From Parvibaculaceae bacterium PLY_AMNH_Bact1 (lineage in GTDB: Bacteria; Pseudomonadota; Alphaproteobacteria; Parvibaculales; Parvibaculaceae), in assembly GCA_032881465.1 (NCBI GenBank), contig CP126168.1, positions 1,054,001 through 1,118,000 on the forward strand: a stretch of DNA of 64,000 nucleotides. The letters run 5' to 3'. The translations under genes were made by a program, and so were the position numbers. Positions 60,567 through 64,000 of the stretch are shown here, one piece after another. Under the pieces are notes generated by a model, which was given only the letters and a program-made list of their open reading frames with translations, did not search any database and was not told the DNA's origin. How positions within the stretch are numbered: position 1 is the first letter of the stretch; each line of letters opens with the position of its first letter.

Positions 60567-61787
60567 ATGGATTTTAACGACACAAAAGAAGAAGCCGAAT
60601 ACCGCGCGAAAGTCCGCGCGTGGCTTGACCAGAACGCTGAGCGTAAAAAGAGCAGCAAAGATGCCCTGCCAAATCTCGGGCTGGAAGAAGCGCTGGAGCG
60701 TGCACGCAAATGGCAGGCAACAAAAGCCGAAGGCGGCTTTGCCTGCATAACCTGGCCGAAGGAATATGGCGGCCAAGGTGGGTCTTCGATCCACAACGTG
60801 ATCTATAGCCAGGAAGAGTCGAACTATCTCGTCCCCGGCGGCTTCTACGCCATTGGCCTGGGCATGTGCGTGCCAACGGTTCTCGCCTGGGGCACGGAGG
60901 AGCATAAAGAGCGCTATGTGGCGCCCGCTATCCATGGTGATGAAATCTGGTGTCAGCTCTTCTCTGAACCGGCGGGCGGCTCTGACGTTGCCGGGCTTCG
61001 CACGAAGGCGGAAAAAGATGGTGATGAGTGGGTGATCAACGGCCAGAAAGTCTGGACGTCGGGCGCACATTATTGCGACTACGGCATCGTCGTGGTTCGG
61101 ACAGATCCGAATGTGCCGAAACACAAGGGCCTCACCATGTTCATCATCGACATGAAATCGGAAGGTGTCGATGTTCGTCCGATTAAACAGATGTCGGGTG
61201 AGAGCGAGTTCAACGAAGTCTTTTTCACCAATGTACGCGTGCCGGACTCCAACCGTCTCGGCAATCCAGGCGATGGCTGGAAGGTTGCACTCACCACATT
61301 GATGAATGAACGCCTCGCAGTTGGCGGCGGCGGCGGCGCGGACTGGGAAGAGCTTATGTCGCTTGGCCGTGAAAGCGAGCTTGAGCAGATGGCTGCCATG
61401 TCGAACGGCGCTGTGCGTGAACGCGTTGCTGATTGGTATGTGCAGACACAAGGGTTGAAATACACTCGCTTTCGCACGCTGACGGCGCTTTCCAAAGGTC
61501 AGACACCAGGACCGGAAAGCAGCATCTCTAAAGTTGTCTCGGCCGCGAAAATGCAGGACCTGGGGTCCTTTGCCATGGACCTGCAGGGTCAGGCAGGCAT
61601 CATTCGTGATCGCGCCGTCTCGCCTCAGGGGGCAATCTTCCAAAACCAATGGATGGGTGGCGCAGGCTACCGAATTGCCGGTGGCACAGATGAAATCCTC
61701 CGCAACATTGTCGCCGAGCGTGTTCTCGGGATGCCGCAGGACATCCGGGTTGATAAGGACAAGCCTTACAACGAATTGCCGAAGTAA
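60567..61787 (+). CDS. Acyl-CoA dehydrogenase, larger subunit of a second pair
   Basis: A 406-aa acyl-CoA dehydrogenase. FAD motifs are visible as CQLFSEPAGGSDVAGLRTKAE (about 129-149) and WVINGQKVWTSGAHYCDYGIVV. The C-terminus YRIAGGTDEILRNIVAERVLGMP is typical. Glu in the LMNERLAVGG segment may be the catalytic base. It follows its partner by 42 bp and precedes a strong terminator. Confidence 0.92.
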   Translation: MDFNDTKEEAEYRAKVRAWLDQNAERKKSSKDALPNLGLEEALERARKWQATKAEGGFACITWPKEYGGQGGSSIHNVIYSQEESNYLVPGGFYAIGLGMCVPTVLAWGTEEHKERYVAPAIHGDEIWCQLFSEPAGGSDVAGLRTKAEKDGDEWVINGQKVWTSGAHYCDYGIVVVRTDPNVPKHKGLTMFIIDMKSEGVDVRPIKQMSGESEFNEVFFTNVRVPDSNRLGNPGDGWKVALTTLMNERLAVGGGGGADWEELMSLGRESELEQMAAMSNGAVRERVADWYVQTQGLKYTRFRTLTALSKGQTPGPESSISKVVSAAKMQDLGSFAMDLQGQAGIIRDRAVSPQGAIFQNQWMGGAGYRIAGGTDEILRNIVAERVLGMPQDIRVDKDKPYNELPK

Positions 61788-61810
61788 GACGCAGGTTCGT
61801 TGCCAGATTG

Positions 61811-61843
61811 AAAGCCCGCGGGGACATCCTCGCGGGCTTTTTT
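61811..61843 (+). terminator. Rho-independent terminator after the second dehydrogenase pair
   Basis: AAAGCCCGCG (61811-61820) pairs perfectly with 61831-61840, the stem extends inward by about 3 bp to a small loop, and the T tract runs through 61843. Confidence 0.93.
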
Positions 61844-61994
61844 GCGGAGGGTTTGCCAAAGCACTTTCTGCAGAAGTTGCAGACTTTTGCTGGTCAAAAA
61901 ATGCGACAAATAGAAGGCGAGGGCCCGGTTTTGATTCCGTCCAAACCGAAAAGGCCCTAAGCTCTATCGGCATTCTGAAAGCAGGAGAAGTGCG

Positions 61995-63398
61995 CTGAGT
62001 GACGGTAAAAACAGGCGACGTCCGAACGCGAAGCTGTTCGACAAACCACATCTCCCCTATCTCATCATTGCTCTGTTGGTGCTGGCTGGCCTCTATCTCT
62101 CATTAAGTGATTGGGGGTTGGACGCCTCCCTTGCCGCGATTGAGGAAGAAGGGCGCATTGTCGTGGTCACGCGCAATTCACCAACCACCTATTATCTCGG
62201 GCGCGATGGCACGGAAGAAGGCTTTGAAGTTGATCTTGTACACTCCTTCGCAGCGACCCTGGGGCAGGGAGTTGGTGTTGAGTTTTTGGTGGTTGATACC
62301 GTTCCTGAAATTTTCGAGGCAGTCACTGACGGAAGCGCTCATATCGCCGCTGCGGGGCTCACAGTAACGCCGGAACGCAATAAGGCTTATCGCTTCGCAC
62401 CCTCCTACGATCGTGTGCGCCAGATCGTTGTCTGCCGAAAAGACGAAGGAGCGCCAAAAAGCGCCGCAGATCTTGTTGGCAGGTCTATAGCGGTGACAGC
62501 GGGCAGTTCGCATGTGGCCGCGCTTGAGGCCTTGGCGCGCGACGTCGAAGGCCTGGAATGGACGGCGCTCGAAAGTGGGCCAGAAACACTGATGCGAGGG
62601 GTGTGGGAGAGGGAGTACGACTGCACTGTCGCCGATGATCCGGTTTTTAACGTAACCAGGCGCCACTACCCAGAACTGATAAAGGCCTTTTCTCTGACGG
62701 ATGAGGAGCCGCTTGCCTGGGTCATTGCACCTGGGGCAGACGAACTGGCAGACGCGGTGGATGCCTGGTTTGCGCGAGAAAGCACAGCGAAAGAACTTGA
62801 TCGTCTGACGGCATCCCATTTCGGGTTTTTCCCGAAGTTTGACTATTTGGATATGGTCCGGTTTCGCAAGGACATCAAAGAGGTCTTGCCGGAATATGAG
62901 CGCGATTTTCGCACTAGCGCGAGACGCAATGAGCTTCCCTGGATGCTTCTAGCGGCAAAGGCCTATCAGGAGTCGAGGTGGGACCCGGACGCGGTTAGCC
63001 CGACCGGTGTGCGCGGCATTATGATGCTGACGAGGTCGACTGCCGAGCGCGTCGGCGTTTCAGACCGTACAGATGCGCGAGAAAGCATTTGGGGAGGCGC
63101 ACGCTATTTTGCAGATTTGCTGACTCGTGTGCCTGAGGAAGTAGAAGGCGATGACCGATATTGGTTTGCGCTTGCCGCGTACAATATGGGGCTAGGCCAT
63201 GTGTATGACGCACGGGCACTCGCTGAGCGGCGGGGGCTTAATAAAAACATATGGGTTGATGTAAAGAAGGTCCTCAGCCTGCTGTCCGACGAGAAGGTCT
63301 ATCCTTCGCTTAGGTATGGATACGCGCGAGGCTATGAAGCCCGCCGCCATGTGGAGCAGGTGCGCACCTATTGGCACGTCTTGAAAGAACAGCGATAA
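61995..63398 (+). CDS. MltF-like membrane-bound lytic murein transglycosylase
   Basis: A 467-aa protein if read from CTG 61995. It has a basic cytoplasmic leader, one membrane helix at about residues 23-38, a periplasmic SBP_bac_3-like domain (about 50-270, with AHIAAAGLTVTPERNKAYRFAPSYDRVRQIV), and a C-terminal SLT domain with Glu326 in QESRWDP and GVRGIMMLTRSTAERVGV. This is the MltF layout; it cuts glycan strands. CTG 61995 is chosen because AGGAG lies seven bases upstream and the next start (TTG 62076) would fall inside the membrane helix. Confidence 0.87.
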   Translation: MSDGKNRRRPNAKLFDKPHLPYLIIALLVLAGLYLSLSDWGLDASLAAIEEEGRIVVVTRNSPTTYYLGRDGTEEGFEVDLVHSFAATLGQGVGVEFLVVDTVPEIFEAVTDGSAHIAAAGLTVTPERNKAYRFAPSYDRVRQIVVCRKDEGAPKSAADLVGRSIAVTAGSSHVAALEALARDVEGLEWTALESGPETLMRGVWEREYDCTVADDPVFNVTRRHYPELIKAFSLTDEEPLAWVIAPGADELADAVDAWFARESTAKELDRLTASHFGFFPKFDYLDMVRFRKDIKEVLPEYERDFRTSARRNELPWMLLAAKAYQESRWDPDAVSPTGVRGIMMLTRSTAERVGVSDRTDARESIWGGARYFADLLTRVPEEVEGDDRYWFALAAYNMGLGHVYDARALAERRGLNKNIWVDVKKVLSLLSDEKVYPSLRYGYARGYEARRHVEQVRTYWHVLKEQR

Positions 63399-63441
63399 AT
63401 CCGACATGTATGAAGCGACAGATCCAATTGGAGAATAACTG

Positions 63442-64000
63442 ATGCGGTTACCAGTCATTGTAAGTATGGGCGGGGTGAATGCCGCAGGCCGGACGTCCGG
63501 GTTTCAAAGCTTTCGCCGGATGGTGATTGATCTTTTGCCTGAAGCCGAACAGCAGCAGACGCTTGCTGCTTTGGCCGTGATGATGGGTCTTGTGACCGCT
63601 GAGGACGATACGCATTTTGTGCCGACTGCAGAGGATGCGCCGCGCGATCCTCTTACCGCTGCGCAGGTTGCCGAGCGCTATCGAAAGCAGGTGTTGAACG
63701 GCACCCTGGTCCGCAGGGTTGAAGAGTCAGTTTTTGATGTTGATGCCTTGCATTGGCAGTCGTCTGCCTCTCTGCGCGCGACGTCGGGAGAAAACGAGGA
63801 GCCTCTGCAGTTTGTCTTGGCGACAGACCAGCTCCCATCACGCCTTCCGGAAGGTTGGACAGTTGAGCCGGGCGATGAAGGCCCCGGCGGCAAGACAGTG
63901 CAGGTAACTGTTGCCGGTGGCCTTGACGTCAAACTGGACAATTTCCGGGATTTTCCCATTAAGGCTGCGGGACAATTGCCAACCGGTTTTGAGATCGCTG
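63442..64000 (+). CDS. Beta-ketoacyl synthase-like protein, 5' part
   Basis: An open frame from ATG 63442 to the window edge, 186 codons without a stop. The opening RLPVIVSMGGVNAAGRTSGFQSFRRMVID fits beta-ketoacyl-ACP synthase-like proteins. The active-site Cys and His would lie beyond the window. It begins 44 bp after the MltF-like gene on the same strand, behind GGAGAATAACTG. Polyketide or fatty-acid condensation is probable, but the partial view limits confidence. Confidence 0.7.
   Translation, partial: MRLPVIVSMGGVNAAGRTSGFQSFRRMVIDLLPEAEQQQTLAALAVMMGLVTAEDDTHFVPTAEDAPRDPLTAAQVAERYRKQVLNGTLVRRVEESVFDVDALHWQSSASLRATSGENEEPLQFVLATDQLPSRLPEGWTVEPGDEGPGGKTVQVTVAGGLDVKLDNFRDFPIKAAGQLPTGFEIA

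Noticed and set aside
60546-62051. A 501-codon open frame on the minus strand
   Set aside because: It lies wholly across the acyl-CoA dehydrogenase gene, its terminator and the start of the MltF gene. Its protein has no recognisable domain, while the plus-strand frame is clearly the gene.
1-64000. tRNA, rRNA, CRISPR array, insertion sequence
   Set aside because: Looked for in the gaps and flanks; no cloverleaf, spaced repeat series, or transposase-like frame was found.

Overview
The window reads as alphaproteobacterial chromosome. The evidence is a gene-transfer-agent (GTA) tail block of the Rhodobacter type at the left edge, ccmI/ccmE/ccmF/ccmH cytochrome c maturation genes, a full-length glnE, HU, two PdhS-like membrane histidine kinases and several acyl-CoA dehydrogenase, thiolase and CoA-transferase genes. 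The richness in fatty-acid and CoA genes would suit a Parvibaculum-like marine or degradative Hyphomicrobiales-type organism, but that placement is an inference. No tRNA, rRNA, CRISPR array or insertion sequence was seen.

Layout. 1-8.6 kb: the 3' half of a GTA cluster, all on +: end of the major tail protein, two tail-assembly chaperones joined by a candidate -1 frameshift, tape measure, gp12, gp13, NlpC/P60 peptidase, the large TIM-barrel host-specificity protein, a DUF2793 protein and a SleB-like hydrolase relative that lacks the usual catalytic Glu. 8.7-12.9 kb: small membrane protein, SDR, a pair of acyl-CoA dehydrogenases and a nitroreductase. 12.9-16.5 kb: a PepSY-PhoP-PhoQ-like operon, a glycine-zipper lipoprotein and a DUF1304 protein, with matching direct-repeat boxes before the operon and before the lipoprotein gene. 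16.5-23.2 kb: YihY, thiolase, a 470-aa protein of unknown function, a D-cysteine desulfhydrase-like enzyme and a CaiB CoA-transferase. 23.4-31 kb: a PAS kinase and the ccm genes, interrupted by a lipoprotein gene on the other strand and a GH46-like/peptidoglycan-binding protein. 31-37.1 kb: alpha/beta hydrolase-OsmC fusion, DegP-type protease with a two-component system, and a 3-hydroxyisobutyrate dehydrogenase-like enzyme.

37.5-40.8 kb: HU and GlnE. 41-45.4 kb: a tightly overlapping operon of two PYROXD2/phytoene-desaturase-like flavoproteins and a GcvT-like protein. 45.6-47.9 kb: an EF-hand protein followed by an ECF sigma, a membrane anti-sigma candidate and a CnrX-like periplasmic metal sensor. 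47.9-54 kb: a glutamine-synthetase-like ligase, a PAS kinase and aminopeptidase N. 54.1-59.2 kb: an RND pump and adaptor divergent from a MarR regulator, with two adjoining perfect palindromes between them. 59.4-61.8 kb: a second acyl-CoA dehydrogenase pair. 62-64 kb: an MltF-like lytic transglycosylase, probably starting at CTG, and the start of a beta-ketoacyl-synthase-like gene that runs off the window.

The clearest unusual signals are the candidate programmed frameshift between the two GTA chaperones, the flavoprotein/GcvT operon, the sigma/anti-sigma/metal-sensor module beside the EF-hand gene, the paired PhoP-like boxes, and the MarR/RND operators. All gene calls come from reading translated sequence and motifs; no database search was run.
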